A DNA stretch of 64,000 nt, from NCBI GenBank assembly GCA_037355855.1, contig CM074761.1:3615346-3679345 (forward strand), read 5' to 3'. This DNA comes from Pseudo-nitzschia pungens. Its lineage: Eukaryota; Bacillariophyta; Bacillariophyceae; Bacillariales; Bacillariaceae. How positions within the stretch are numbered: the first letter of the stretch is position 1; every line of letters begins with the position of its first letter. The position numbers and the translations under genes were made by a program. The notes beneath the pieces were generated by a model. That model was not told where the DNA came from. It worked only from the letters and a program-made list of their open reading frames with translations, and searched no databases. Positions 24,212 to 34,394 of the stretch are shown in pieces.

Positions 24212-26533
24212 ATGTCGGAAATCTCGGCGGACGAAGCCCTGCTAAAGGCGAAAGAAATCGCGGCGCGTTTGACCGGTGCCGTAGGATACGGGGGAGCTGC
24301 CGCCACTGGAGGCGTCGGAGCTCTCTCGAATGCACCTGTCTCCGCACCGGTGGCAACAGGCAGTTCGGTGGCATCCGCTCCTGCTCCTACTGCTGCTTCA
24401 ACAACCAACGGCTCGGAGCGTTCCGAGCGGAAACGGAAACGGTGGGGCTCGGCACCTGCAACAACGTCTGCCACTCCCGGTTTCGGAGCCGAAGCTCTAC
24501 CGGGTTTGGCAGAAGCCAAGATGAAACAGCAACAAGCCGCGGCAGCAAAACCAGCCGGACCGTCCACCAAGCGTGTATGGGTCCCAACGACGAGAGAACG
24601 ACCGGAAACACATTTTTTCAGTTTCTTGAAGGAGCGATTGTCCGAGTTGTCGAATCGTATCAACAGCAGGGACTTTAATGGCGACGAACAAAACGGAATG
24701 GAACTCGGTGGAAGGGGAGCGACGACCCAGACTATTTTTGGGATGCCTCTTGAACCGATGCATGTTACGATCACGGGATCCGATGCCTTTATTGCAGCCG
24801 CCGCCCCTCGATTGGAAGAGCTTTTGGCAGAGGGAGAACGGGCGGAACGGGAAGGACCACCCCCGGAAGACGACGGAAAGTCACTCGAGGACAACAAGGG
24901 CAAGTATTCGTCTTCGGCTTTGACCTTGACGAGGCCCTACTATCAAGCAGATAGCGCATCGAGACCAAAATCAGAGTACCGTCCGGCCACGGTCGCACAA
25001 CTGATTTCTGGCAATCCCGATATTCTTGGTGAGCTGGGAAAAGGTTCGGGGGCAAATGGAGGCGTCGAAATACTGGAAGAATCTATCCGCATCCCGAACG
25101 GCGTTGTCGGTTTTATCATTGGGCGAGGTGGAGAAACCATTAGCTCGATGCAGGCTCGGTCTGGTTGCAAGGTTCAGATCCAAAAGGAACACGAACTCCA
25201 ACCGGGACAGACGGAACGAGTCATTACCCTTCAGGCAGTGAAGCAAGAATCCATCGACGAATGCCGAGAGATCATAGAATCTATGGTGCGCGATCGCGTT
25301 CGTGCTGCCGGTGGTAGTGGGGCGCATCGCTCGTCGAGTTCTGGAGGTGCTGGTGGAAGCGATTATTATGGACACGGCGGGGGTGGTGCCGGAAGCGGCG
25401 GCCGGACAGACAATACCGACGCAAAGGTCCAAGAGGCGCTCGCAGAGGGACACAAACTTGTGAAGGTCGAAGTCCCCGATGCCGATGTAGGATTGATCAT
25501 TGGAAAGGGGGGGTCAACTATTAAGTATATTCAAGAAACGACCGGCTCGTCCGTGCAGATCCCACATTCCGCCACTCCCGAGAACCCTGCCGTGCGATCC
25601 ATTAGCATCACGTGCCCTACAGAACAGGGAGCCGAGGCTGCAAAGACACAAATTCTTAACATTATCAAGAACAAAATGACAAATAATAGCCAAAAGGGAA
25701 CTCATATGAACAACATGAGCAACACGAATATCGGCAGCAATCAATCTCCTTCTGTGAGCATCCAAGTCGTCGTACCAAACAAAGATGTTGGACTTTGCAT
25801 TGGCCGACAGGGTTGTGTGATTCGGCAACTACAAGACAAGACAGACACTCGCATCGACATCCCCCAGCAACCACCACCAGGGCAAAACGTACGGGTCATT
25901 ACCGTTACGGGGCCGACCCAAGAAGCGTGCAACATGGCCAAGACCTACATCGAACGCATCGTGCATGAACAATCTGCCGCCAGCATCATGACAGGGTCAC
26001 CGTACAACAATCATCACCCAAACCACGGCAACATGGGAAACCGTCACCACCATGGTGGGCCGGGGCTAGGGTACCAGAATCATTATCGCAACCATCACCA
26101 AAATGCCAATAACTACAACGGCAACAACAACAATAGCGGTGGCCAAAATCCCGCGCAAAGCAACGATCCGGCCTGGCAGGCATACTACGCAGCACAAGCC
26201 ATTGCAAATAAGCAGCAACAGGAACAGCAGCAACAACAGGCAGCTGCAGCGGCAGCTCCTGCTTCCGACGCATACTACGAGCAATTTCACAGATATTCAT
26301 ACTACTACGGGGAAGAAGCAGCTCGGCAATATTATGGAAGCTGGTCTCCTCCGGTCGGTACCCCGAACCCGTATGGTACAAATCCTGATGGCATCACGGC
26401 ACCTCCAGCAGGAGAGAGCGGTGGAAATGAACCAGCGCAACAAGCGACCGCACCGACTACTAATACCCAGGTACGCGATTCTAGTGTCCGAAAGGTCTCC
26501 AATCTACCAGCGTGGATGACAAAATCATCATGA
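24212..26533 (+). CDS. Three-KH-domain RNA/ssDNA-binding protein (FUBP/KHSRP-like)
   Basis: The ATG at 24212 (MSEISADEALLKAKEIA) gives an intact 773-residue frame. Three type I KH domains are clear. KH1 is at about residues 289-365 (GFIIGRGGETISSM), KH2 at 415-485 (GLIIGKGGSTIKYI) and KH3 at 513-585 (GLCIGRQGCVIRQL). All retain a GXXG loop, GRGG, GKGG and GRQG respectively. A conserved region before KH1 (KRVWVPTTRERPETHFFSFL) resembles the segment ahead of the KH in branchpoint-binding SF1 proteins. The C-terminus has WQAYYAAQA and repeated Tyr/Gln segments, like the tyrosine-rich tails of FUBP proteins. Likely roles are splicing, mRNA stability or binding single-stranded promoter DNA. The gene is intronless. 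Confidence 0.88.
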   Translation: MSEISADEALLKAKEIAARLTGAVGYGGAAATGGVGALSNAPVSAPVATGSSVASAPAPTAASTTNGSERSERKRKRWGSAPATTSATPGFGAEALPGLAEAKMKQQQAAAAKPAGPSTKRVWVPTTRERPETHFFSFLKERLSELSNRINSRDFNGDEQNGMELGGRGATTQTIFGMPLEPMHVTITGSDAFIAAAAPRLEELLAEGERAEREGPPPEDDGKSLEDNKGKYSSSALTLTRPYYQADSASRPKSEYRPATVAQLISGNPDILGELGKGSGANGGVEILEESIRIPNGVVGFIIGRGGETISSMQARSGCKVQIQKEHELQPGQTERVITLQAVKQESIDECREIIESMVRDRVRAAGGSGAHRSSSSGGAGGSDYYGHGGGGAGSGGRTDNTDAKVQEALAEGHKLVKVEVPDADVGLIIGKGGSTIKYIQETTGSSVQIPHSATPENPAVRSISITCPTEQGAEAAKTQILNIIKNKMTNNSQKGTHMNNMSNTNIGSNQSPSVSIQVVVPNKDVGLCIGRQGCVIRQLQDKTDTRIDIPQQPPPGQNVRVITVTGPTQEACNMAKTYIERIVHEQSAASIMTGSPYNNHHPNHGNMGNRHHHGGPGLGYQNHYRNHHQNANNYNGNNNNSGGQNPAQSNDPAWQAYYAAQAIANKQQQEQQQQQAAAAAAPASDAYYEQFHRYSYYYGEEAARQYYGSWSPPVGTPNPYGTNPDGITAPPAGESGGNEPAQQATAPTTNTQVRDSSVRKVSNLPAWMTKSS

Positions 26534-28003
26534 TGCTGGAAAAGCCTGAACCGGTAAAAGAACGTATGAATGCACGAGAGAAAGGGACCAAATGGAAGAT
26601 GGAACTATCCGCACTTCTTGTGTGTTTTTGGTGTATTGTGCAATATGAATTTATTTGTATTTTCGGCAATATTGCTGTTTTCTTTTGATGTACTCTTCGC
26701 CCCTGTATCTCTTCCACAGCAGCACATCATTGATAATCGAGCTTGGTGTTTAGTGTAATTGGAAACTTTCGATTGAGATATCGGAAGAAAACAAATGAAA
26801 AAATTGGTAACTTCTTTATTATGTGTGCAACAATATTTTTTCCTATTTTTGTACGGTTTTGCCATTTTTCACCTTCTTGTGCTTTGATCAGATTAAGCGT
26901 GCAACTATTTATCTCTCCTTGTCTTTGTATTGTTCTGCCATCTTTCACCTTTCTGTGCTTTGTCGAATTTGGATAAGTCGAGCCGTCTTGAACATAACAC
27001 CGTGCAGAAGCAGCGGTGCTCTCTGATACGTGACTATTTTGTCAGCTAATTCCATCTCACCAATTGGTTCGCCCGCTTTTCATCGTCCCGAATCCAAGGT
27101 GGCATTGAATACAGTAAACCTTGCTCGACCGACGGTTTCGGACTTCCTTTGCTTTTGAACCCAGTACGTCTGTCCGGCAAGTCGCAACTTGATTGGGTGA
27201 TTTTTTCCATACCCAACACACAAAATTGAGTCCCATGTCACTTTTTTCACCGCTTTTTCCTAGTCTTACGAATTCGAAAGCCTATAAGCTAGAGCTAGAC
27301 TGAGCCCTAAACCCCAGGATGGATTACACTTCAGATCCCCGACTACTAGGACCCGACAAAACGAACAGGTCAATGGTCAGATGCTAATTGCAGAGTGATA
27401 ACCCAATTTGTCCATAGTAGTTTCTTCGTACAAAACTAGCTGTTCTTAGAAGTTCGTTGAAGTAGTAGTTTGGTTCTGTCAGTCATCATGGGAAGGTGCA
27501 TGTAGATCACACTTCCGCCTGAAGGATTAATGGAGGGCAGACTCCTGCTTTTCTGTAGCAGTGTGCATTGACTTTTGGATTTTGGAGGGGGTGTAGTAGT
27601 ACAAGCAAGTGCTTGTGGCCAAGTTACGACCGAAGACTTCTTCCCATCGGTAATTTGCATCATTCTGTTCTAGAATTTTCCACGTCATCAAAAATCTCAA
27701 AAATCCGAATTGTGTTTGTCTCGTCGTGAGTTTTCACTGTAACTTAGAAACCTACATGTACCGGTACAGGTAGGTTTTGGGGACTGAATCAATCAATCTT
27801 TTTTCTCGTTGGAGCCATCTTTCTATTGCATTGTAAGTATTCTAGATTACGGTATTTGAATACTAGAATTGCATACCAAAATCAAAAAGGACCAATTCCG
27901 TATTCTGTACGGTAGGCTTCATTTTTTTTGCCAAATGGCCTGAAGTGGACATCAACGGTACAATAACTGGGCAATCGTATGAGAAGTTTAATCATTGATT
28001 GAG
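26534..28003. other. Intergenic region
   Basis: A 1.5-kb gap between two rightward genes: the KH-gene 3' region, then AT-rich DNA, then the presumed promoter of the aminopeptidase. A few ACCGGTAC steps near 27760 are the only recurring words. The short frames are not supported as genes. Confidence 0.45.
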
Positions 28004-30456
28004 ATGATGCCTGCAATGTCTCACATGCTATCGAAACTATCGGCCCGAAATTGTCTGAGATACCGCTTGTGTGAAGTTACTGTCTTCTTTGCGTTGGCCG
28101 CGTCATCTCCTCCCCTGGCTGCGTCTCTAAGTGTTTGCGCCAACAATCAGTGCCGGCTTCCCTCTTCTACTTTTGGAGTTCAGGGACGTTCGTCTTTGCC
28201 ATTCTCGTCGAGCTCCAGATCGCAATCAGCAGGCAAGGCATTTGGCTGCAGTGCCACAAAGATCGATCAGGTACAAGAATCCGAAATCATGGCTTCCTCC
28301 ATGACACCTGCTTCCAAGTTGGAGGTGCTTCGAGCCAAAATGAAAGAAATGGATCTCGATTGCTACATAATTCCCACCGACGATCCTCACCTCAGTGGTA
28401 AGTCTATCTCAGTCTGCACGTAGGAGTATTTCGGAACCCTTCAAATCAAACGAAATGGTCTATTTCCAGTAAGGTTTACCACCGCCTCATCGTTTCGTCT
28501 TGTTTATTCTTTTCCGACGGTATAGAGTACGCTCCAGCGGCCTACATGCGAAGGAAATTCATGACGGGATTCGGTGGATCTGCGGGAACGGCTGTGGTCA
28601 CTAGTGATGAAGCCTTGCTCTGGACGGACTCACGGTATTGGAACGAAGCCAACATGCAACTGGATTCGTCGTTGTGGAGTCTGATCAAACAGGGACAGCC
28701 CAAGGTGCCGACCATCATAGAGTACTTGGGCAAACGAGCCGGAAAGCACCAAGGGACCAAAACAAATGGCGAAGAAACAGAGAAGAAACCATTTCGGGTT
28801 GGCATCGATCCTTTCGTGTCCGCTTCTTCGTTTGCAGATGAATTCGACGAAGGAATGGAAAAGGTGGCAAAGGAAGAGTTCGACGACCGTAGCTTGGAAA
28901 TCGGGGAATTGGTTGCCTGTTACGAAAATCTGATCGATCCCATCTGGGGGGACGAACGGCCGCCGATCCCGTACAATCCGTTCCGTGTTCATCCCCTGGA
29001 ATATGCGGGCGTCTCGGTTGCCGATAAGGTGGCAAAGATCAGGGAGGAAATGGAAACCAAAAAGGCGACGATGGCAATTTTCTGTACGCTGGACGATGTT
29101 GCTTATCTGATGAATGTCCGCTGCATGGGGGATGTCGACACTTGCCCGGTGGGAATTGCCTACGTGACGGTGACGAAAGACGATGTGACTTTGTATTGTG
29201 ATGAGCGCAAGGTCGAATCATCCGATGTACGAGATCACTTGTCGGACGTGACGATCAAGCCATACGATGATATTGTAGATGATATCGAACAACACGCGAA
29301 CGAGAAAGATTCCAACAACAAGGTTTGGATCGACAAGTCTCGATCCAACTTGGCGCTGGTCAGCGTCATTCCAGAAAAGTCGTTGATCAATTCGCAAAAC
29401 GCCATTGCTCCCATGAAGGCCTGCAAGAACCAGCAAGAGTTGGAGGGAATGCGCAAGGCTCACGTCGTCGATGGAGCTGCCATGGCAAACTTCATATCTT
29501 GGTTGGAAGAGAAAATCGTGGTCAAAAGCGAATCCGTTAGCGAAGTGGAAATCGATGAAGTGTTGACCGCTTACCGAGCCGAGCAACCGGGATATTTGGA
29601 AAACTCCTTCCCAACCATTGCGGGAGTTGGTAGCAACGCTGCAATCATTCACTACCAAGCCAAACAGGACGATCTCATGAAATATTTGGATACCTCCCAA
29701 CCTATTTTGATTGATTCTGGTGGCCAATACACCTACGGTACGACCGATGTCACGCGGACCTGGCATTTTGGAGAAGCGACCGATCAGTTCAAAGAGATCT
29801 ACACTCGTGTGCTCAAGGGCAACATAGGTGTCGACACTATGATATTTCCCGAAAACACTCCTGGTTTTGTGCTTGACGTGATGGCACGACAAAGCCTATG
29901 GGAAGGAGAACTCGATTATGGGCATGGAACCGGACACGGTGTCGGAGCGGCCTTGAACGTTCACGAGGGACCGATTTCGATTAGTCCAAGGTTTGGCAAC
30001 TTGGAAGGATTGAAGAATGGCATGGTGGTTAGTAATGAGCCTGGGTGAGTTTCTTCGTTGTGTGCTGAACGACAATACGGTTTGAGTACAGTAGTTGGCG
30101 CGCTCAATTTTTCTTGTTTTGTTGTCTTTCTCTGAAGATACTACGAGGATGGAGCTTTTGGCATTCGGATTGAGAATCTTCTGGAGATGCAGTACGTTAA
30201 TCCCGAGCATAACAAGCCCAATGAAGAAGAGGAAAAATCCGGAGAAAAAAAATATTTGAAATTTGCAAAGCTTACTTTGATTCCTATACAAAAGAATCTG
30301 ATTGATGTGAAATTGATGACGACCAAGGAGCTCGATTGGCTCGATGCGTACCACGAACTGGTTTTCGAGAAAGTGAGCCCCCTACTCGATGCCGACAGTC
30401 TCGCAATGAAATGGCTAAAGAAATCATGCGAAAAAATCGATCGGCAATCCAATTAG
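28004..30456 (+). CDS. Aminopeptidase P (Xaa-Pro aminopeptidase, M24B)
   Basis: Three exons (28004-28397, 28526-30044, 30138-30456) give 743 residues. The introns are 128 nt (GTAAGT donor) and 93 nt (GTGAGT donor); the joins rebuild DPHLSEY and NEPGYYEDGAF. The enzyme removes an N-terminal residue preceding proline and uses two Mn ions. Metal ligands are seen in DSGGQYTYGTTDVTRTWHFG (two Asp), GHGTGHGVGAALNVHEGP (His), NEPGYYEDGAF (Glu) and RIEN (Glu). The first ATGs give an extension of about 95 residues over the cytosolic family form. It has a hydrophobic segment VTVFFALAASSPPLAA and then SSTFGVQGR, resembling a diatom signal plus plastid transit peptide. An ATG at 28289 (MASSMTPASKLEVLR) would give the ordinary cytosolic protein. 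It ends 82 nt from the convergent glycosyltransferase gene. Confidence 0.92.
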
Positions 30457-30538
30457 CTTGCGCCGCGAAAGTGTCTGGGACTAGGGGGAAAATTATGCCA
30501 CACGGCCAGACACTCGAAGATCGTACAGTTAAGTAATT

Positions 30539-33472
30539 TTAATTTGGCTGTTCCCATAGAAGTGACATTTTTGCGGGTCTTTGCCTTTCGTCCAGAGATA
30601 TATCTTCTAGTATGTCTTCGTCTTCTCTTTCCTTCGTGAAAAAGAAACAGACGTCACATCGGGAAACGCCGATAGGACCTCTACTGGCGTCACCAATTAC
30701 ATCGCGTACCGCAGGTGTGGATATCGCAAAGGCCCCGATCAAAACATTGACGTGATACCCCAGGGTAGCCATTTGCGCGAGACGTATGCTGTTGTAGCAC
30801 ATCTTCCCCCCGAACTCATCGACCTCCCTAACCATGTCCGATGTAACCATTCCCGCACGGGGACCAAGGTTGTCAAAAAGAAGAATTGGGGATGAATCCG
30901 TGGCATACAAATTGTAATGCTCCTTCTCGGTAAGAAGACTGGTGAGTTTCGACTGAATCTTCTCAAGCGCTAGTGCTTGGTCTTCGATGGTTGTTTCTTC
31001 TATGGTTTTGATATTCCGGTCGTACTGCAGCGATAGTTGCCACCAAAGTTTCTCTATCATCGCAAAGGATCCCTCCTCTCCGTTTTCTAGGCTGTTGTTA
31101 TCGCTCTCGCTCTCGCACTCTCCTTCTTCGGTCTTTGACACCGAGTCTAAGTTTCCGTCGGACTGTGCTTTCGCTAATGAGTCAAAGGTGAAGTCGTGCA
31201 CTCCCTTCATGAGGCCAAACTGTGGGATGACATAGACAGCCCCCCTCGAGTCCTTGTGAAATTGAGCTGTTTTGTGAGCTAGATATGCAGTGTCCTTGGA
31301 AGGGACAAGGCCTCTCTCTAGTTCGTAGCCACTGGTAACGAATCTTGTCGGAGAAGCATCGATAGCCATGTTCATCAAAGCCTTTCGGCTAAAAGTGTCG
31401 GGACTGTCACTGAATATGGCGCCGACCAATACAGTCTCCATCCCAAAATTGGACAGATCCGACTCGGGTCCGAGTTTTTCTTTCATCGTGGTTATGAATT
31501 CCGGGGTCGCCCCCGCTACGTGAACCACGATCACGGTCGGTTGACCCTGCCACCGATTCAGGTAGAGCCCCAACATTTCGTAGAAGCCTTGCATTATCGT
31601 TGCGTCGTTGACTTGGTCGGCGTGGAGTTGCAACGTTATAGCCATCGTGACTTCCATATTCACATCAACCGTCGACCAAGCCGGAGCCCCGGATAGGATC
31701 TCGACCTTGTCCGAATCCCACCACGAAGTCATGAATTTGCATTTCGTGGTCGAAGGTTTTCTTCTCGTGGCAGATTGCAAGCAATACAATCGGTGAGGAA
31801 GCTGTTCGCGATTATCGTTTTCGACCCCGTGCCATTGATAGAGGGAGTGACCCAGAGGAGACGGATTCTTCGAAGTTGTATCCAGTCTGTTTCGTTTGCT
31901 GTTCCTCGTGTCGTGAGAGTAGAACGGCAAAATCCCTTCCTTGGTCAGCACAAAACCTGCGTAGGGTCCGTATCGTTGAAATCCCCCGAGTTGTGCCCTC
32001 CGATAATAGCGTTTCCATTCCTGAAAATGAAAGAACGGTGCCGTGGCTATGTCTCCCGGCATTTTTGCCAATTGGAACTTTTCTTTGTATAGTTGTCCGT
32101 TGATCCAGTAAATGGTGTCCGTCGCATCGACGCCATCGATGCACAGTTTGGATTGGTATTTCTTTTTGACCCAATACATGCATTTGACGACTTCCTTTTG
32201 AATCTTTGGCGACAATGGTTCTCGTTCCCCCACGGGTTTGTACAGAAACTCCCCGCGATTCGCGTACACCGATCCTTTCGTTTCGAACCAATTCTGGGGC
32301 AGTGTCAACAATCCCGTTGGATCATTCCCTCCTGCTTTGTAAACGACCGTTCGGTCCCGATTTGTACCGGTTCCCACATAGACGCCGTGAGTGGATGCCG
32401 TGTCTTTCGTGTGCACGTCCGTAAAGGCTTTGACAGCGTATTTGATTCGGATGTCGTTGGTGTTGAGAACCGCATCGGAGTAGCATCCTTCGGCGGATTC
32501 CAAACTCAACGATTCCTTGCCGGACCCGACGTCCGCAAAACGCCGGTCCATGTGCGAGAGATAATCGCAGCCGCGCCAGAGTTGATTGATTTTTTCCGGA
32601 TCGTTTCGGTGAAACGTGAACTGTCCCCTCAGATAGACTTTTTCCTGATCGCCAAAACCGTACGTAACAATGTCGAAATCATTGAGTTCGTCGGGCGTGA
32701 TCCATCGCTCCAAATCCCCAAACACAATGTCCAGATCCGAGTACCCCCAGTGCGAGTATCCCTTCAACAGATCCTCGAAAATGTGTCCCAGGGCCGGTTT
32801 GAATTCCACCATCACGTAGGGATACTTTCGTATGAGCTGGGCCAGGATTCCGGCGAGTTTTTCCCTCGATCCGCCCAGCGCCAGCTGGTCCTCCGATTTG
32901 CGATCCGTGACTTTCACCAGGGCCCGGGAAAACTCCTCCAGATTTTCCATGGAGTGAAAGATCACATTGTCGGGACACGAGAACGAGGAAGCGGCATTCG
33001 CTGTCCCCAACACGCCATCGTGAACGATCAAAAAGTCCAGGAGGCCCGCCGACCCTGCCGCGGTGTCGCAAAAGAGTTGGAGATAGGACGGGATTGCATC
33101 GGGACCTTCGCCGATGAATGGAATAACGATCGCAATGCGGTGTTCTTTGTCGCTGCCGTGGTTGTTGTCGGTTGATGACAACGTTGGGAATTGGGAAAAG
33201 AAGGCAAACCATGCGCAGACAACCGTCACTATCAGGCACAGCAATCTGGCTGGGGTTGCCGGAGATATTGAAATGATTGTTTGTTGTCGACGTGACCCGT
33301 GGTGGTGAGCATGGAGCTTGTGGTCTTGGTAAGTTTGGCCGCGGCGTCTCATGATCGGAAAACAACGAAACCGACCGACTCTTCTGCGAAGTCGACGACT
33401 TTCAATGTTGCAGGATACCAGAAATATCTGTCGCAGTTCTCGGTGTCGGATGGCAATCTTTTTCGAGAACAC
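30539..33472 (-). CDS. Two-module Golgi-type glycosyltransferase-like protein
   Basis: An intact 977-residue frame. A basic cytosolic N-terminus (start either Met1 or Met41, MRRRGQTYQDHK) leads to one signal-anchor at about residues 76-94 (ARLLCLIVTVVCAWFAFFS), as in Golgi type II enzymes. The first luminal module begins RIAIVIPFIGEGPDAIPSYL and contains HWGYSDLDIVFGDLERW with a DLD metal-binding-type motif, followed by DIVTYGFGDQEKVYLRGQFTF. This resembles the DUF6625 glycosyltransferase-like family. The second module, from about residue 590 (VTMAITLQLHADQV, RKALMNMAIDASPTRFV, GAVYVIPQFGLMKG), resembles the LARGE/GT49 fold. There the usual acidic DxD stretch is replaced by SGYELERG. Probably one active and one degenerate transferase in a single chain; the substrate is unknown. 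Confidence 0.7.
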   Translation of the reverse strand: MFSKKIAIRHRELRQIFLVSCNIESRRLRRRVGRFRCFPIMRRRGQTYQDHKLHAHHHGSRRQQTIISISPATPARLLCLIVTVVCAWFAFFSQFPTLSSTDNNHGSDKEHRIAIVIPFIGEGPDAIPSYLQLFCDTAAGSAGLLDFLIVHDGVLGTANAASSFSCPDNVIFHSMENLEEFSRALVKVTDRKSEDQLALGGSREKLAGILAQLIRKYPYVMVEFKPALGHIFEDLLKGYSHWGYSDLDIVFGDLERWITPDELNDFDIVTYGFGDQEKVYLRGQFTFHRNDPEKINQLWRGCDYLSHMDRRFADVGSGKESLSLESAEGCYSDAVLNTNDIRIKYAVKAFTDVHTKDTASTHGVYVGTGTNRDRTVVYKAGGNDPTGLLTLPQNWFETKGSVYANRGEFLYKPVGEREPLSPKIQKEVVKCMYWVKKKYQSKLCIDGVDATDTIYWINGQLYKEKFQLAKMPGDIATAPFFHFQEWKRYYRRAQLGGFQRYGPYAGFVLTKEGILPFYSHDTRNSKRNRLDTTSKNPSPLGHSLYQWHGVENDNREQLPHRLYCLQSATRRKPSTTKCKFMTSWWDSDKVEILSGAPAWSTVDVNMEVTMAITLQLHADQVNDATIMQGFYEMLGLYLNRWQGQPTVIVVHVAGATPEFITTMKEKLGPESDLSNFGMETVLVGAIFSDSPDTFSRKALMNMAIDASPTRFVTSGYELERGLVPSKDTAYLAHKTAQFHKDSRGAVYVIPQFGLMKGVHDFTFDSLAKAQSDGNLDSVSKTEEGECESESDNNSLENGEEGSFAMIEKLWWQLSLQYDRNIKTIEETTIEDQALALEKIQSKLTSLLTEKEHYNLYATDSSPILLFDNLGPRAGMVTSDMVREVDEFGGKMCYNSIRLAQMATLGYHVNVLIGAFAISTPAVRDVIGDASRGPIGVSRCDVCFFFTKEREDEDILEDISLDERQRPAKMSLLWEQPN

Positions 33473-34394
33473 CAGTGGTTATTACCGGTATAGGTCCTAA
33501 CTACAACTACTGAATCTGTTCGGTGATGACGCCATGCGGTGCTATCCGGCAATGGAGGATGTTACAATATTACAATAGAGTACTAATGAGCACTATCGTT
33601 TAGCACCGTTGTCCCGCATCATCGTGACATGATCCAAAGAATGATCACTTCTCATCAACGGTCTTCCTCCAACAAATGGGATCTCTTTTTTGGAATCAAT
33701 CCCGAACTCATTTTCATTCATAACCGGCATTGTTATGCATACCGGTAAGTTTATCGTACGTACATTGAACATACCCCCTGCATACCCGTTCCCTAGCAGA
33801 AGGATGATCGATCAAACGTTCCAAAGTAGTAGAACGTAATTGTGGTACTCGTACATCTTTTGGCATGAATAAGTCTTAAGTTACTCTTTCTTACTACATG
33901 GACGCCCAATAGAATTAAAGTCCACACTATTTTAAGTGACCCGCTTATACCACTGACGACACGTAATCAGTTTTTCCTATTTATGTCTTCGAGACGACTC
34001 TTTCTTCGGTCAATAAACAGAAATAAGAAGAACGATCACAAGAGAACCATAAATCTTAGAGTAAGGTTATTGAAAGTTCACAATAATTGTACTGTAATTC
34101 GGATCTCCCTCCCCCACCACGAATCGACGAATCGAATTGAATGGAACCTTGAATTTGCTTGTACACGTAGCTTTCTCACTTCCCTCGAGTTGGTGGAGAA
34201 CAGATCTGCCCCAAAACCCACCACAAAAAAGGCATTAAAATGCATTCCCACAAAACCGAATGCCAATCGGAGGCATCCATCGTTCATCGTCGTTCGTCTT
34301 TCACAAAGAAAAGCACAATCGATACGAGAGGTACGGTATTTCATACATACATACATACATACATTCTCCAACTTGGTTCGGGACAGGGAAGACA
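33473..34394. other. Divergent intergenic region
   Basis: A 0.9-kb gap between the 5' ends of the glycosyltransferase (-) and the cis-prenyltransferase (+). It contains a CATA tetranucleotide repeat at about 34342-34364 just before the second gene, and ACCGGTA steps. The open frame across 33983-34394 is not protein-like. Confidence 0.5.
34342..34364 (+). repeat. CATA tetranucleotide microsatellite
   Basis: About five to six copies of CATA lie about 30 nt upstream of the chosen start codon of the cis-prenyltransferase, in its probable 5' UTR. Confidence 0.9.
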
